From: an uncultured Ignavibacteria bacterium
GTDB lineage: Bacteria; Bacteroidota; Ignavibacteria; Ignavibacteriales; Ignavibacteriaceae
Assembly (NCBI GenBank): GCA_937996765.1
Contig: CALKUG010000452.1
Location: 1-14,177 of the forward strand
DNA length: 14,177 nt
Direction: 5' to 3'
The notes below the pieces were generated by a model that worked only from the letters and a program-made list of their open reading frames with translations, ran no database searches and was not told the origin of the DNA. The position numbers and the translations under genes are program-made. Position 1 is the stretch's first letter. Each line of letters starts with the position of its first letter. Below, one piece after another: positions 1 through 8,100 of this stretch.

Positions 1-1031
1 TTATCTATTACTCTATTGGTGATGCTTATTACAATTTAGGTAATTACAATGAGGCGATTGCACAGTATCAATTAATACTGAATCAATTTCCGAATTCACC
101 GCAAGTTTATGATGCGGTAAACGGGTTACAATACTGTTACTTGGCTACAGGAAATACCGAGGAGGCAGTTAAAGTTCTTGATACATATGCTCGCGCAAAT
201 AGCGACAAATCTTTTGCAGATGAGTTATTTTTCAAAATTGGTGAATTGTATTATTCGGTTGGTGAATACGTCAAGGCTAAAACCTATTATGCTGATTTCA
301 CCGCAAAGTACCCAAGTAGTGAATTAATAGCTGCGGCATATTATTGGTACGCAAAGTCATCTGCTAATTTAAATCAGAACGAAGATGCTTTGAGAGCATA
401 CAGAATTGTTGTTGAAAATTATATCAACAACGATTTTGGTCCTTCAGCTGCAGCCGAAGCAGGAACATTGCAAAGCAAACTTGGCAATTTTGATGCTGCA
501 ATATCCTTTTATGATTTAGGTATTTCGAAATTAGGAAACTCACCAAGAGTAGCCGAATTAAAGTATTTAAAAGGTATGGCCTTCAAGTCTAAAAACGACC
601 ACGGAGCAGCATACGACCTCTTCGATGATGTAATACTTTATTACGCCAATACGGTTTTTGGAGATATGGCAAAATTGGAAAAAGGTGTAATAGAGTTTGA
701 AGCAAAGCGCTATGATGCGGCTTTAGGGTATTTCAGAGATGTTGTATCCAAAAGGAATGATGAAAATGCGGCTCGAGCACAGTATATGATTGGTGAGGTT
801 TTTTTCAAGCAAAGTAAACTGAACGATGCTCTTACAGCATATACCAGAGGACTTAACACATTTCCCAATTTTCAGGAATGGGTATTGCGTTCTCATTTGA
901 GGATAGGTATGATATACGAACAGCAAGGCGATAAAAATAAGGCACGTGAATCATACCGTGTGATTATAGCAACCGATAAAAACAGTAGTGTCGGTAAAGA
1001 AGCTCAGCAACGACTCAATAAAATTCGATAG
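1..1031 (+). CDS. Tetratricopeptide-repeat protein, 5' partial
   Basis: The reading frame is already open at base 3 and runs to TAG at 1029-1031, giving 342 visible residues, so the true start lies left of the window. A TTG at 141 is in frame but is preceded by clear repeat-coding sequence (YYSIGDAYYNLGNYNEA), so it is not the start. About eight TPR-like helical pairs of 33-37 residues follow one another, with the usual spaced Gly/Ala/Tyr/Ala pattern (for example GELYYSVGEYVKAKTYY and GEVFFKQSKLNDALTAY). The repeats resemble the TPR_6/BamD-YbgF type found in periplasmic or outer-membrane scaffolds. It lies 12 bases before the barrel gene and heads the TonB operon, which suggests a periplasmic protein-protein scaffold. 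No signal peptide can be seen because the N-terminus is missing. The partner and function are unknown. Confidence 0.9.
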   Translation, partial: IYYSIGDAYYNLGNYNEAIAQYQLILNQFPNSPQVYDAVNGLQYCYLATGNTEEAVKVLDTYARANSDKSFADELFFKIGELYYSVGEYVKAKTYYADFTAKYPSSELIAAAYYWYAKSSANLNQNEDALRAYRIVVENYINNDFGPSAAAEAGTLQSKLGNFDAAISFYDLGISKLGNSPRVAELKYLKGMAFKSKNDHGAAYDLFDDVILYYANTVFGDMAKLEKGVIEFEAKRYDAALGYFRDVVSKRNDENAARAQYMIGEVFFKQSKLNDALTAYTRGLNTFPNFQEWVLRSHLRIGMIYEQQGDKNKARESYRVIIATDKNSSVGKEAQQRLNKIR

Positions 1032-1043
1032 AAATTATTAATT

Positions 1044-2636
1044 ATGATTAAAAAGCTATTATTAACCATTATTATCCTTAGCTCTGTGCATTTTGCGCAA
1101 GGTGGTGGCAACCCTGCCTTAGAATTACCTTCGTTTGTAATTACCGGAAAAATGGAATTTACATTTCCGCTTGCGCAAAAAAAGAAACCCGAACTTATAT
1201 CAACAGTGTCGCAAGACTACTTCAAAACGGAATTTTCTCCTCAAGATTTGTTGGTGAGATCGGTTTCTGACCCCATCGAGAAACAGGCACAAAGTAATGA
1301 GGATACCGTGGATTTTGTGCAGGGGACAATGAAGGTTTCGGCGGGTACATTACAACTCCCTGCAGGAGCTATTTCAATGTCCTTCCCTATGAATCGTGCA
1401 TTTATACATGCTTCCATATTTGGTGAAAATACTGTCGCTTATGTTGAAAATGCAGGATTAGTACAAACCGGTGGTAATTTGATTGCTCATTATTACACAC
1501 CAAATAACGCAGAATTTTTACCGGGAACAGATTTATCAGCAAATGTATCGGGTAATCAGCGTTTCTATAAAATGTTTGGTACAACCGGTACAATACCTTC
1601 ACGAAGTTTGTATCTCGCAAAAGTGAGTGGCGGATTGCAAAACTTAATGAACGATGAAATTACCTATGGCGCAACTCTTACCGGTAACAGTGTGGGAATA
1701 TCTCAGGATGAATTTACTGAGAATACACTCTCCACAAAAGGATTTGTTGATGCAAGAATTTCGGGCATTACCATTAACGGTTCATTTGCTTCATCCACTT
1801 CATCTTTGAGCATGAAGGGTGGGAATGATTTGAGCAGTAATTCGTTTACTGCGATGGGTTTAGCGGGATTCAAGTATTCTCAGGATATTCGCCTGCAAGG
1901 CGGAATTTCATTTTACCAACGGAGCGGATATTCGAAACTATATCTTCAAGCAAGGGCTTTTATCCGCTTGGCTGAAGGATTAACTGTTTTTGCAGAGTAT
2001 AATCCTTCAACTTCTCCTGTTTTGTTTAGCGAACTTCTACAGACTAATCCTTACCTCGATGTGCTCACTCCAATACCGATGGTAATCGAGAAAAAGAATG
2101 CCATTGCAGGAGCAATAAAATTTGAAATCCCAGGAAATTATGAAATTAACGCCGGCGTGAGAGCACATAGCAGCGATGCACGTTTTTACTTCCAACCTGC
2201 CACTACTACCGGTTATTTCGATTTTGGTTATACCGATGTAACACATCTTTCTTTGTTTACTAATTTTGCGTTTAACCCGGGCCCCTTAGGCAGGCTATTT
2301 GGTGAACTTTCAGTATCATCTAATAAAAACTCAGCAGGAAAAACTCTTCCTTATACACCTGTTATAGATGCATTAATAACTTATGGATTTAATGAAATGG
2401 AAGGGATAACCGTAGAAACAACGGTAAAATTTTCATCCTCAGTTTATGCAGATATAGCAAACACAAAAACTTTGGATTCTTCATTTAATCTTGCTGTTTT
2501 GGCAGGATACAATTTCTCGCGGTCAATCAGGTTTTATGCCGAAGCAAGGAACCTATTGGGATTAGAAAAGTATAAATTTGAAGGGTATAAGTTACCCGGA
2601 GCTTCACTTAGCATTGGTGCACAATACAGTTGGTAA
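1044..2636 (+). CDS. Outer-membrane beta-barrel protein with TonB-receptor-like C-terminus
   Basis: 530 residues from ATG 1044. Residues 1-19 (MIKKLLLTIIILSSVHFAQG region) form a signal peptide with likely cleavage near residue 18-20. The mature part is rich in alternating polar/hydrophobic stretches with Gly, Ser, Thr and aromatic residues, as expected for beta strands. It ends in an aromatic (AQYSW), as outer-membrane barrel proteins do. The last 35 residues (EARNLLGLEKY, then GYKLPGASLSIGAQYSW) recall the NL-x-x-x-x-Y and PG-x-x-x-x-G pattern at the end of TonB-dependent receptors. I see no plug domain, and 530 residues is short for that family. There is no clear Shine-Dalgarno; the start follows the TPR stop by 12 bases. 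I infer an outer-membrane channel or structural barrel working with the TPR and TonB-system neighbours. The exact family is not recognised. Confidence 0.8.
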   Translation: MIKKLLLTIIILSSVHFAQGGGNPALELPSFVITGKMEFTFPLAQKKKPELISTVSQDYFKTEFSPQDLLVRSVSDPIEKQAQSNEDTVDFVQGTMKVSAGTLQLPAGAISMSFPMNRAFIHASIFGENTVAYVENAGLVQTGGNLIAHYYTPNNAEFLPGTDLSANVSGNQRFYKMFGTTGTIPSRSLYLAKVSGGLQNLMNDEITYGATLTGNSVGISQDEFTENTLSTKGFVDARISGITINGSFASSTSSLSMKGGNDLSSNSFTAMGLAGFKYSQDIRLQGGISFYQRSGYSKLYLQARAFIRLAEGLTVFAEYNPSTSPVLFSELLQTNPYLDVLTPIPMVIEKKNAIAGAIKFEIPGNYEINAGVRAHSSDARFYFQPATTTGYFDFGYTDVTHLSLFTNFAFNPGPLGRLFGELSVSSNKNSAGKTLPYTPVIDALITYGFNEMEGITVETTVKFSSSVYADIANTKTLDSSFNLAVLAGYNFSRSIRFYAEARNLLGLEKYKFEGYKLPGASLSIGAQYSW

Positions 2637-2640
2637 TACT

Positions 2641-5007
2641 ATGAATAAATTTTCAATTGTTAGCGATTTATTAGCTCAAATAAATAGTCAATTACATATA
2701 CCTGAACAGGAAATGGAATTGTTTTATCCTTTGTTGCTTTCGGAGCTTTCGGAAGGAGAACAAATTTATTTCGAAAACGTTGGTACTTTTTTTTCAACTA
2801 CTAACGAGTCAGGTGTTCAATCTCTTTCTTTTGTTCCCGATGGAATGACTGATGAGTTAAGAACGGTTGACATTAATCTGTTCCCTGAACACGATAACGA
2901 TTCTGATAATTTGCTTGATCAAACAATAACCAATGAAACCAACACAGAAATATTGGCAAAGGAATTTGCAGCAATCATGGAAACGGGTTATCGTTCATTT
3001 CCCGTAGATATAGTGAATGAAGAAAAAATTGTTGAAAAAATTGCAACTGTCGCTGAAACCCTACCAAAAGAAAATGAGCAAAAGGGAACTAACACAGATG
3101 TAAAAATTCAAGCGGAGATTGCTGCTCCTCTACAAAATGTGCTTCCCTGGCACCTCTCATCGGAGTGGTCTTTGGGCGTAGATGCACCAGTATCGCTCGA
3201 TGATGACATGAGTGTTCAATTTGGTGGTTTGTCTGAAAGAGAAGTTTTTTCTGAAGTTACACCGGGAAAAAAGATTATCAAAAAGGAATACAGCAGTTCC
3301 CCCAGAGCTGTAGAGAGTTCCTCTGATTCAGGTTTTACACCCGTTCTTTTACCAGGTGAAGTTAACTCAGGAACCAGCCAACCCGGGATTCAACCCGGAC
3401 TTGAGAATTTCGATCCAATGAAGTATGATGTGCCCAATGCTTCAATTTTTGGTTCGCATGAAAGTAATTTTGCAAGCGATTCTTTTGCAGTACCTTCGAA
3501 TTCATTTGATGATTTTGCGGTGGATGGAGTTGGGCAAAATGATGATGAGTTTGGTTTCGCTAACACATCTGACACTCAGCTACCATTCGAGAATAGCTTT
3601 GAGCCAGATTTTTCATCAGCAGCAGAGAATGAACCAATGGATTTTGATTCACTCATTATGGATCCATCGGTTAATGCCTCAACTGACTCAAGTAGAACAT
3701 TTATTGCCCCGGAACCGGAAGAGCCAATCGAAAAAATTGGTTTGCCTGCAACTGAACATACTCATACAATAAGCAAACAAGAATTACGTTCGTTTAAGAT
3801 TGGGGCTGCTTTTACCGAGGAACCTGCTCCTCTTATAGAAGATGTTGGAATAGCAAAACGTTCGGCATCTTTCGGTGAAATTATTGCTCATTTTCTTGGC
3901 TCATTATTCAAGAAAAAAGCAAAGGATTCGAATCCTGAGAATGTTATACCAGAATTAAATGCCGATAAGTTAGCAATTGATGTAAGTGCCAAAAATGCCT
4001 CACCTATAATGCCCGAAGTTGGCGGCAAAACATTTTTTGCTCCACCTGTAGATGATGAATTTGCAAAACCGAATTCTGAAAAAATGGAGTCTGTAGAAAC
4101 TCCCACTGTTAAAGATGGTGACTCCCCTGAAAAAGAAGTTACAAGAAGTTTTGTACCACTTTATGCGGCGGCAATCATTTTAGTTGGTTTGATTGGTGTA
4201 TTAGGATACGCACAACTATTTATGGGTGGCGTGCTTGCCTTATTACACGGAAATCAGACACATGAATCTGAGCAAGTGCAAGTGGCAACCATTTTTAGAG
4301 ATTTCTCTTTCCCTGTTTCAGCTCAATATCCTCCTCTTGCTCAGATGAACACTGAAGCTCCAAAATCGGAGAAAAAAACAGCGGATAAAATGGATATTTC
4401 TGATATTATAGAGAATGAAAAAAAGAATCAGGAACAAGGGGCTAATTCTGATTCTATGACTACCACAGTTCCTGAATCAAAAGAGAAACTTGCGGAGACA
4501 ACTCAGAAGCCCAAAACAACCGAACACAAATCGCTTGAAGGATTCTTGGGAATTAAAGAAAAACCCGTTACAAAAGAAGAATCAAAGCCTGAGAAAAAGC
4601 CGGAGACCAAACCTGCGGTAAAACAAACTGAAAAAAAAGCAGAACATAGCACACAAACAACAAAACCTACAGAGAAAAAACCTGCAGAGAAAAAGCCCGT
4701 TGTTAAAGAGCCTCAGCCCAAAAACACAGTAAAAAAGAGTACAGAAACTCCTGAGGTTAAAAAAACGGAGTACAAAAAACCGGTGACCGGTGATATTTAC
4801 GAATCAGGCGGCAAGTATTACGTACAACACTCCTCATGGGCAAGTGAAGGTAAGGCAACCGAAAGTTGGAGAGAATTAAGAGCCAAAGGGCTTAAAGTAA
4901 TTGTTGAAAAAACAACTGTCCCCGAAAAGGGCGAACGTTATCGTGTGAGAAGTGGACCTTATGGCTCGCTGGAAGAAGCACGACAAGCAGAGCAGAAGCT
5001 TAAATAA
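2641..5007 (+). CDS. HU-like domain / transmembrane / SPOR-domain protein
   Basis: 788 residues from ATG 2641, only 4 bases after the barrel stop. A longer frame opening at TTG 2578 would run through the barrel gene and is rejected. Residues 1-80 look like an arm-less HU/IHF fold: a helical start, then GEQIYFENVGTFF, then LSFVPDG and a closing INLF. This is similar in layout to HU-like domains found fused to SPOR in Bacteroidota. Residues about 80-500 are acidic, low in complexity and probably disordered. One transmembrane segment lies at about 503-530 (LYAAAIILVGLIGVLGYA). A Lys/Pro/Glu-rich linker covers about 600-715. A C-terminal SPOR domain lies at about 717-788 (KYYVQHSSW, then RYRVRSGPYGSLEEA). 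SPOR domains bind peptidoglycan stripped of stem peptides, usually at division sites. The predicted topology is HU-like domain in the cytoplasm and SPOR in the periplasm. Role in division or envelope anchoring is inferred. Confidence 0.88.
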   Translation: MNKFSIVSDLLAQINSQLHIPEQEMELFYPLLLSELSEGEQIYFENVGTFFSTTNESGVQSLSFVPDGMTDELRTVDINLFPEHDNDSDNLLDQTITNETNTEILAKEFAAIMETGYRSFPVDIVNEEKIVEKIATVAETLPKENEQKGTNTDVKIQAEIAAPLQNVLPWHLSSEWSLGVDAPVSLDDDMSVQFGGLSEREVFSEVTPGKKIIKKEYSSSPRAVESSSDSGFTPVLLPGEVNSGTSQPGIQPGLENFDPMKYDVPNASIFGSHESNFASDSFAVPSNSFDDFAVDGVGQNDDEFGFANTSDTQLPFENSFEPDFSSAAENEPMDFDSLIMDPSVNASTDSSRTFIAPEPEEPIEKIGLPATEHTHTISKQELRSFKIGAAFTEEPAPLIEDVGIAKRSASFGEIIAHFLGSLFKKKAKDSNPENVIPELNADKLAIDVSAKNASPIMPEVGGKTFFAPPVDDEFAKPNSEKMESVETPTVKDGDSPEKEVTRSFVPLYAAAIILVGLIGVLGYAQLFMGGVLALLHGNQTHESEQVQVATIFRDFSFPVSAQYPPLAQMNTEAPKSEKKTADKMDISDIIENEKKNQEQGANSDSMTTTVPESKEKLAETTQKPKTTEHKSLEGFLGIKEKPVTKEESKPEKKPETKPAVKQTEKKAEHSTQTTKPTEKKPAEKKPVVKEPQPKNTVKKSTETPEVKKTEYKKPVTGDIYESGGKYYVQHSSWASEGKATESWRELRAKGLKVIVEKTTVPEKGERYRVRSGPYGSLEEARQAEQKLK

Positions 5008-5055
5008 TAAATTTAAAGTAATAACATTGGTAAGTAATAAAATAAAGGTACAGCA

Positions 5056-5712
5056 ATGGATCTCATAGAAATGTTTCTCAAGGGCGGTTTTGTAATGTGG
5101 CCCATACTTCTTTCGTCCGTTATTGGATTGGCGATTGTTATAGACAGAGCCCTTGCATTAAAACGTTCAAAAGTTAACATATCAAAGTTTGTGATAAACC
5201 TTCGTTCTTTTATTCGTAAAAAAGATATCGAAGGGGCCATTGCTGAGTGTTTGAAAGAAAGAACGCCTGTTGCAAATATTATTCGTAAGGGTTTAAAAAA
5301 GTATCACCTCGGGCATCAACGTGTACGCGAAAGCATTGAAGCAGCAGGGCAGCAAGAAGTTGTAAAGCTCGAACGCGGGTTAACAATGCTTGCCACGATA
5401 TCGGGCGTTGCTCCCTTATTGGGATTCCTTGGAACCGTTACAGGAATGATTTCAGCGTTTATGACATTGCAGAGTCTTAAAGGCAATGCAACACCTGCTG
5501 ATTTGGCAGGAGGTATCTGGGAAGCTCTTATAACAACCGCTTTTGGCTTAGGAGTGGGAATACCTGCTCTTGTTATATACAATTACTTTACCGGTGCTAT
5601 AGCAAAGTTGGTTTCGGATATGCAGTTGGTTTCTACTGAGATCGCTGATGCTATTGAAGAAGTTTCGCTTGGCAGTAAATCAAGCGTTGATGATATAGAC
5701 ATTGATGTATAG
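5056..5712 (+). CDS. exbB: ExbB/TolQ/MotA-family proton channel subunit
   Basis: 218 residues from ATG 5056, with a weak AAAGG ribosome site at about 5044-5048. Three transmembrane segments are visible: about 11-33, 110-138 and 155-178. The core family motifs are present: LERGLTMLATISGVAPLLG, GFLGTVTGMISAF, and WEALITTAFGLGVGIPA. Glu156 matches the TM3 glutamate of E. coli ExbB (E176), and Thr127 and Thr161 match its channel threonines (T148, T181). With ExbD it forms the inner-membrane stator that uses proton flow to drive TonB (or TolA in the Tol branch). The following exbD is 12 bases away and tonB is next, which favours ExbB over TolQ. Length is normal for the family. Confidence 0.96.
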   Translation: MDLIEMFLKGGFVMWPILLSSVIGLAIVIDRALALKRSKVNISKFVINLRSFIRKKDIEGAIAECLKERTPVANIIRKGLKKYHLGHQRVRESIEAAGQQEVVKLERGLTMLATISGVAPLLGFLGTVTGMISAFMTLQSLKGNATPADLAGGIWEALITTAFGLGVGIPALVIYNYFTGAIAKLVSDMQLVSTEIADAIEEVSLGSKSSVDDIDIDV

Positions 5713-5724
5713 GTTTGGTGCATT

Positions 5725-6129
5725 ATGAAATTTCAGACAACTAACAAGCCTTTACCGGCGTTCAGTTTTTCATCGCTCACCGACATTGTAATGTTACTGC
5801 TTATCTTTTTTATGATAACATCGCAGTTTGTGTTACAAACGGGGGTGAAGGTTCATTTACCCGGTGCTAAAAACAACGACCAATCGGAACCTACCATTAT
5901 GGTTGTTACTATTACGCCTGAGGGTGTAATTTATGTTGGCAAGGACCCCGTTGCTTTGCCCGATTTAACCGCAAAACTTAATGAATTGAAGGCACAAAGC
6001 GATAAATCGAACCTTATAATTCAAGCAGATAAGGTTGTACCAATTGAAAGAGTAATTCAAGTAATTGACGCTGCAAGGTCGGCGCAAATTGAGAAATTCA
6101 AAATTAAAAAAAAAAAAAAAGTTGAATAG
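5725..6129 (+). CDS. exbD: ExbD/TolR-family biopolymer transport protein
   Basis: 134 residues from ATG 5725, 12 bases after exbB. A short N-terminal cytoplasmic part is followed by one transmembrane segment at about 13-35 (SLTDIVMLLLIFFMITSQF). It carries the conserved membrane aspartate Asp20, equivalent to E. coli ExbD Asp25, the proposed proton carrier. The periplasmic domain at about 50-127 has the usual pattern ending in IIQADKVVPIERVIQVIDAARSA in outline. The C-terminus is five lysines plus Val-Glu, encoded by a run of 15 A (6106-6120). It partners ExbB and TonB. Only one ExbD is present, whereas many Bacteroidota operons carry two. Confidence 0.96.
   Translation: MKFQTTNKPLPAFSFSSLTDIVMLLLIFFMITSQFVLQTGVKVHLPGAKNNDQSEPTIMVVTITPEGVIYVGKDPVALPDLTAKLNELKAQSDKSNLIIQADKVVPIERVIQVIDAARSAQIEKFKIKKKKKVE
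6106..6120 (+). repeat. A15 homopolymer at the 3' end of exbD
   Basis: Fifteen consecutive A bases encode Lys128-Lys132 of ExbD, followed by GTT GAA TAG. An added A would end the protein after one Ser codon (TGA). A lost A would give Leu-Asn-Arg and then TAG at 6130-6132. Either slip changes only the last few residues and neither joins exbD to tonB. Such tracts are prone to polymerase slippage and to sequencing error. Confidence 0.95.
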
Positions 6130-6136
6130 GTAGCAG

Positions 6137-6808
6137 TTGGTCGTGTTAAAAAAATATTTCCGAAACGGCAGAAACGACAGAGTTATTTCTTATGCTGTCT
6201 CTATTGCTGTGCACTTATTACTTTTAATACTTATGCTTGCCATTACTTTCGATGTAAAAACACAGCCATTGGAGTTTGTAGAAATTTCTTTTGGTCCCGG
6301 TGGCTTGGGTGGATCATCGGGTTCGCCGGGTGACCAACCATTGGGCACACCTCAAGAAACCATTGAGGAGCAACAAGTTCAAGAAAATCAGGTAGAAGAA
6401 AAGGTAGATGTAACCCAAACTAAAAACACATCGCCAGACGCCCCTGCGGTTACAAAGGAAAAAGAAACTAAGGATGCCACAACACCCAAACCGGCTCAAC
6501 AGGGTCAAGGTAATAAAACTACAGGGCCCGGTGGTTTTGATATTGATTTTGGAGGAATGGGTAGCAGAAAAGTATTAAATTATACTGTCCCGGCTTATCC
6601 GCCAGGAGTGAATAAGCAGATTGATATTCGTTTAAGATTTACAATTATGCCTGATGGTTCGGTTGGTTCAGTAATACCGCTTATTAAGGCCGACGCTACA
6701 CTCGAAAATTCAGCAATTCAAGCATTGCGGAAATGGAGATTTGAGCCGTTGCGCAATGGTACTGCAACACAAACGGCTATTATTGTATTTCCTTACCGTC
6801 TGAAGTAA
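6137..6808 (+). CDS. tonB: TonB family energy transducer
   Basis: Up to 223 residues. The start is uncertain: TTG 6137 lies 6 bases after AGG 6128-6130, while GTG 6143 is two codons later with a longer spacing. No ATG is available before the membrane segment. The transmembrane anchor is at about 16-38 (SYAVSIAVHLLLLILML) and includes His26 in the place of the essential TonB anchor histidine. Residues about 45-140 are a Gly/Pro/Gln/Glu-rich periplasm-spanning linker, less Pro-Lys repetitive than in enteric TonB. The TonB C-terminal domain covers about 143-223 (VPAYPPGV, RLRFTIMPDGSV, LRKWRFEPL). This domain grips the TonB box of outer-membrane receptors. The operon order exbB-exbD-tonB supports the call. 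The last 29 bases overlap the 3' end of a convergent gene on the other strand. Confidence 0.94.
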   Translation: MVVLKKYFRNGRNDRVISYAVSIAVHLLLLILMLAITFDVKTQPLEFVEISFGPGGLGGSSGSPGDQPLGTPQETIEEQQVQENQVEEKVDVTQTKNTSPDAPAVTKEKETKDATTPKPAQQGQGNKTTGPGGFDIDFGGMGSRKVLNYTVPAYPPGVNKQIDIRLRFTIMPDGSVGSVIPLIKADATLENSAIQALRKWRFEPLRNGTATQTAIIVFPYRLK

Positions 6809-7079
6809 AGAGGTCATGGTAATAAACCCTATAAAAAAACAACTCGCCAAAAGTAAGTATGGTGAGGGATAAGGCATCGCGGTCGTAGTATATTCCAAAC
6901 CCTTCAGCATCAATTAAAAACTTTGTGGCAGTACCCGCAATCGACCAGCCTACTGTAAATAAAATCGAAACCAATGCCAAGTTGGTAAATGCTGTAGAAA
7001 GCCCTTCATTCTGCCAAAATTTAGTAAATACTATAAGCAAAAAAATGAAGTGAATAAAAAATATAAACGCTGTAACCAT
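6780..7079 (-). CDS. Small conserved-looking membrane protein, function unknown
   Basis: 99 residues from ATG 7079-7077 to TAA at 6782-6780. It has three likely transmembrane segments: about 3-20 (AFIFFIHFIFLLIVFTKF), 29-52 and 68-85. A short loop EGFGIYYDRDALSL lies between the last two. Coding quality looks real: aromatic and hydrophobic residues cluster in helices, and the gene sits 27 bases after the previous minus-strand stop in the same direction. Its final 29 bases overlap the end of tonB on the opposite strand, so no terminator separates the two converging units. It is the last gene of a four-gene minus-strand run. I do not recognise a named family. Confidence 0.78.
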   Translation of the reverse strand: MVTAFIFFIHFIFLLIVFTKFWQNEGLSTAFTNLALVSILFTVGWSIAGTATKFLIDAEGFGIYYDRDALSLTILTFGELFFYRVYYHDLFTSDGKEIQ

Positions 7080-7106
7080 AGTGTATTCGTGTTAATAGTC
7101 TATTTA

Positions 7107-7640
7107 TTATTGGTCTGAGTTATCTGTGTTTTGATGGTTCTTGTGGTATCGATTATTAACAATTGCCATTGCAACAAATCCACCAATTATACCAAACACC
7201 GAAAAGTAGATGAGATTGGTGATGAGAATTAAAGAAGAATAAATTGCAGAAAATCCGTTTTGTTTAATTTCTACAGACATTTGTTCAATTAATTCAAGTG
7301 ATGCTTCGCCAACGGGACCAAGATTAAGCTCCCCAACCATCTCACGCATTTGCGGCACCGCATAAACTATTGGGTTTGATTTGGTTATAAATGTAATAAA
7401 CGCATCAATACCCGAAGTAAAAAGAGCTGCAAAAACACCTGTCAATATGCCAAATGCAAAAGCATTTGAGCCAATAACTTTATAACCAAAATGATTTAAC
7501 CGCTGGTCAACATACAAAGCCATATAAACAGCGGCCGGAATAATGATGCAACAACTAAAGGTATTGAGTCCGGGTACATTACTTAATACAGCTGCCCCAA
7601 AACCAAATATTAAGGTAGGGAAATATTTATTACGAGTCAT
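7107..7640 (-). CDS. Polytopic membrane protein, function unknown
   Basis: 177 residues from ATG 7640-7638 to TAA 7109-7107. About four transmembrane segments are visible: 8-25, 27-45, 57-80 and 133-160. The N-terminal part (AAVLSNVPGLNTFSCCIII) has the small-residue/Pro-Gly-Leu-Asn/Cys-Cys pattern seen in many short bacterial membrane proteins of unknown function. A soluble loop of roughly 45 residues (about 86-130) separates the third and fourth helices, and the C-terminus is polar (His/Asn/Asp-rich). Its start overlaps the stop of the DUF2085 gene by 11 bases, suggesting translational coupling. No catalytic motif is evident and I do not assign a family. Confidence 0.82.
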   Translation of the reverse strand: MTRNKYFPTLIFGFGAAVLSNVPGLNTFSCCIIIPAAVYMALYVDQRLNHFGYKVIGSNAFAFGILTGVFAALFTSGIDAFITFITKSNPIVYAVPQMREMVGELNLGPVGEASLELIEQMSVEIKQNGFSAIYSSLILITNLIYFSVFGIIGGFVAMAIVNNRYHKNHQNTDNSDQ

Positions 7641-8100
7641 TGTTTCGTTTTTCTAATAAAAATTTTCTAATCTCGGGGTAAATATAAGAAATTAAGGTAA
7701 AGCCTACGAGTGCACCTGTAACAGAAGCTCTGATTTTATTATATGGATACACACCAAGCAATACTAAAAAAACATCCCCACTCATAATAACTAAAAAAAT
7801 CAGAATGCTTGTAACTCCTGTTACTCTACGTTTTATACGAGGAAAGACAATAGCAATAAGTAAACCTACAAGTGAACCAGCATAAATTCCTAAGCAACGT
7901 GCACAAACAGAAAGGCTTTCTCCCGCAACAGTGTAGCATTTATCGGGTTGTTGGTGACAAACAAATGAATAGCTGTGCTTCCAAAGAAAAAGGAACCCGA
8001 CTGCTTCAGGTAATACGTGCATAAGTGGAGCAGCAAAAATTCCAACTATCCAAAGCAAAAGAAGAAAAAAAACTAATTTATCTATTTGTGATTTCTTCAT
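7630..8100 (-). CDS. DUF2085 family membrane protein
   Basis: 156 residues from ATG 8100-8098. A longer frame could begin at TTG 8145, but that would overlap the upstream gene by 68 bases and use a weak start, so ATG 8100 is preferred (23-base overlap). A hydrophobic helix at about 9-27 is followed by the family signature: SYSFVCHQQPDKCY, then SLSVCARCLGIYAG. This puts Cys48, His49, Cys55, Cys66 and Cys69 in a cluster that could bind metal or be redox active. Later helices contain the conserved Asp (MSGDVF) and the R-x-x-x-TG motif (RASVTGALVG). DUF2085 proteins are predicted integral membrane proteins of unknown function. The gene is coupled to both neighbours by overlaps. Confidence 0.9.
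   Translation of the reverse strand: MKKSQIDKLVFFLLLLWIVGIFAAPLMHVLPEAVGFLFLWKHSYSFVCHQQPDKCYTVAGESLSVCARCLGIYAGSLVGLLIAIVFPRIKRRVTGVTSILIFLVIMSGDVFLVLLGVYPYNKIRASVTGALVGFTLISYIYPEIRKFLLEKRNNDS

Noticed and set aside
2578..2640. Upstream TTG extension of the SPOR gene
   Set aside because: It would lie inside the barrel gene, whereas ATG 2641 follows the barrel stop by 4 bases and begins the HU-like domain.
3425..3772. Plus-strand 115-codon frame within the SPOR protein gene
   Set aside because: It lies wholly inside the disordered part of the SPOR gene in another frame, with Met/Leu/Gln-rich nonsense-like composition.
6106..6143. Programmed frameshift fusing ExbD to TonB at the A15 tract
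   Set aside because: Both shifted frames hit stops within four codons after the tract, so no fusion can form.
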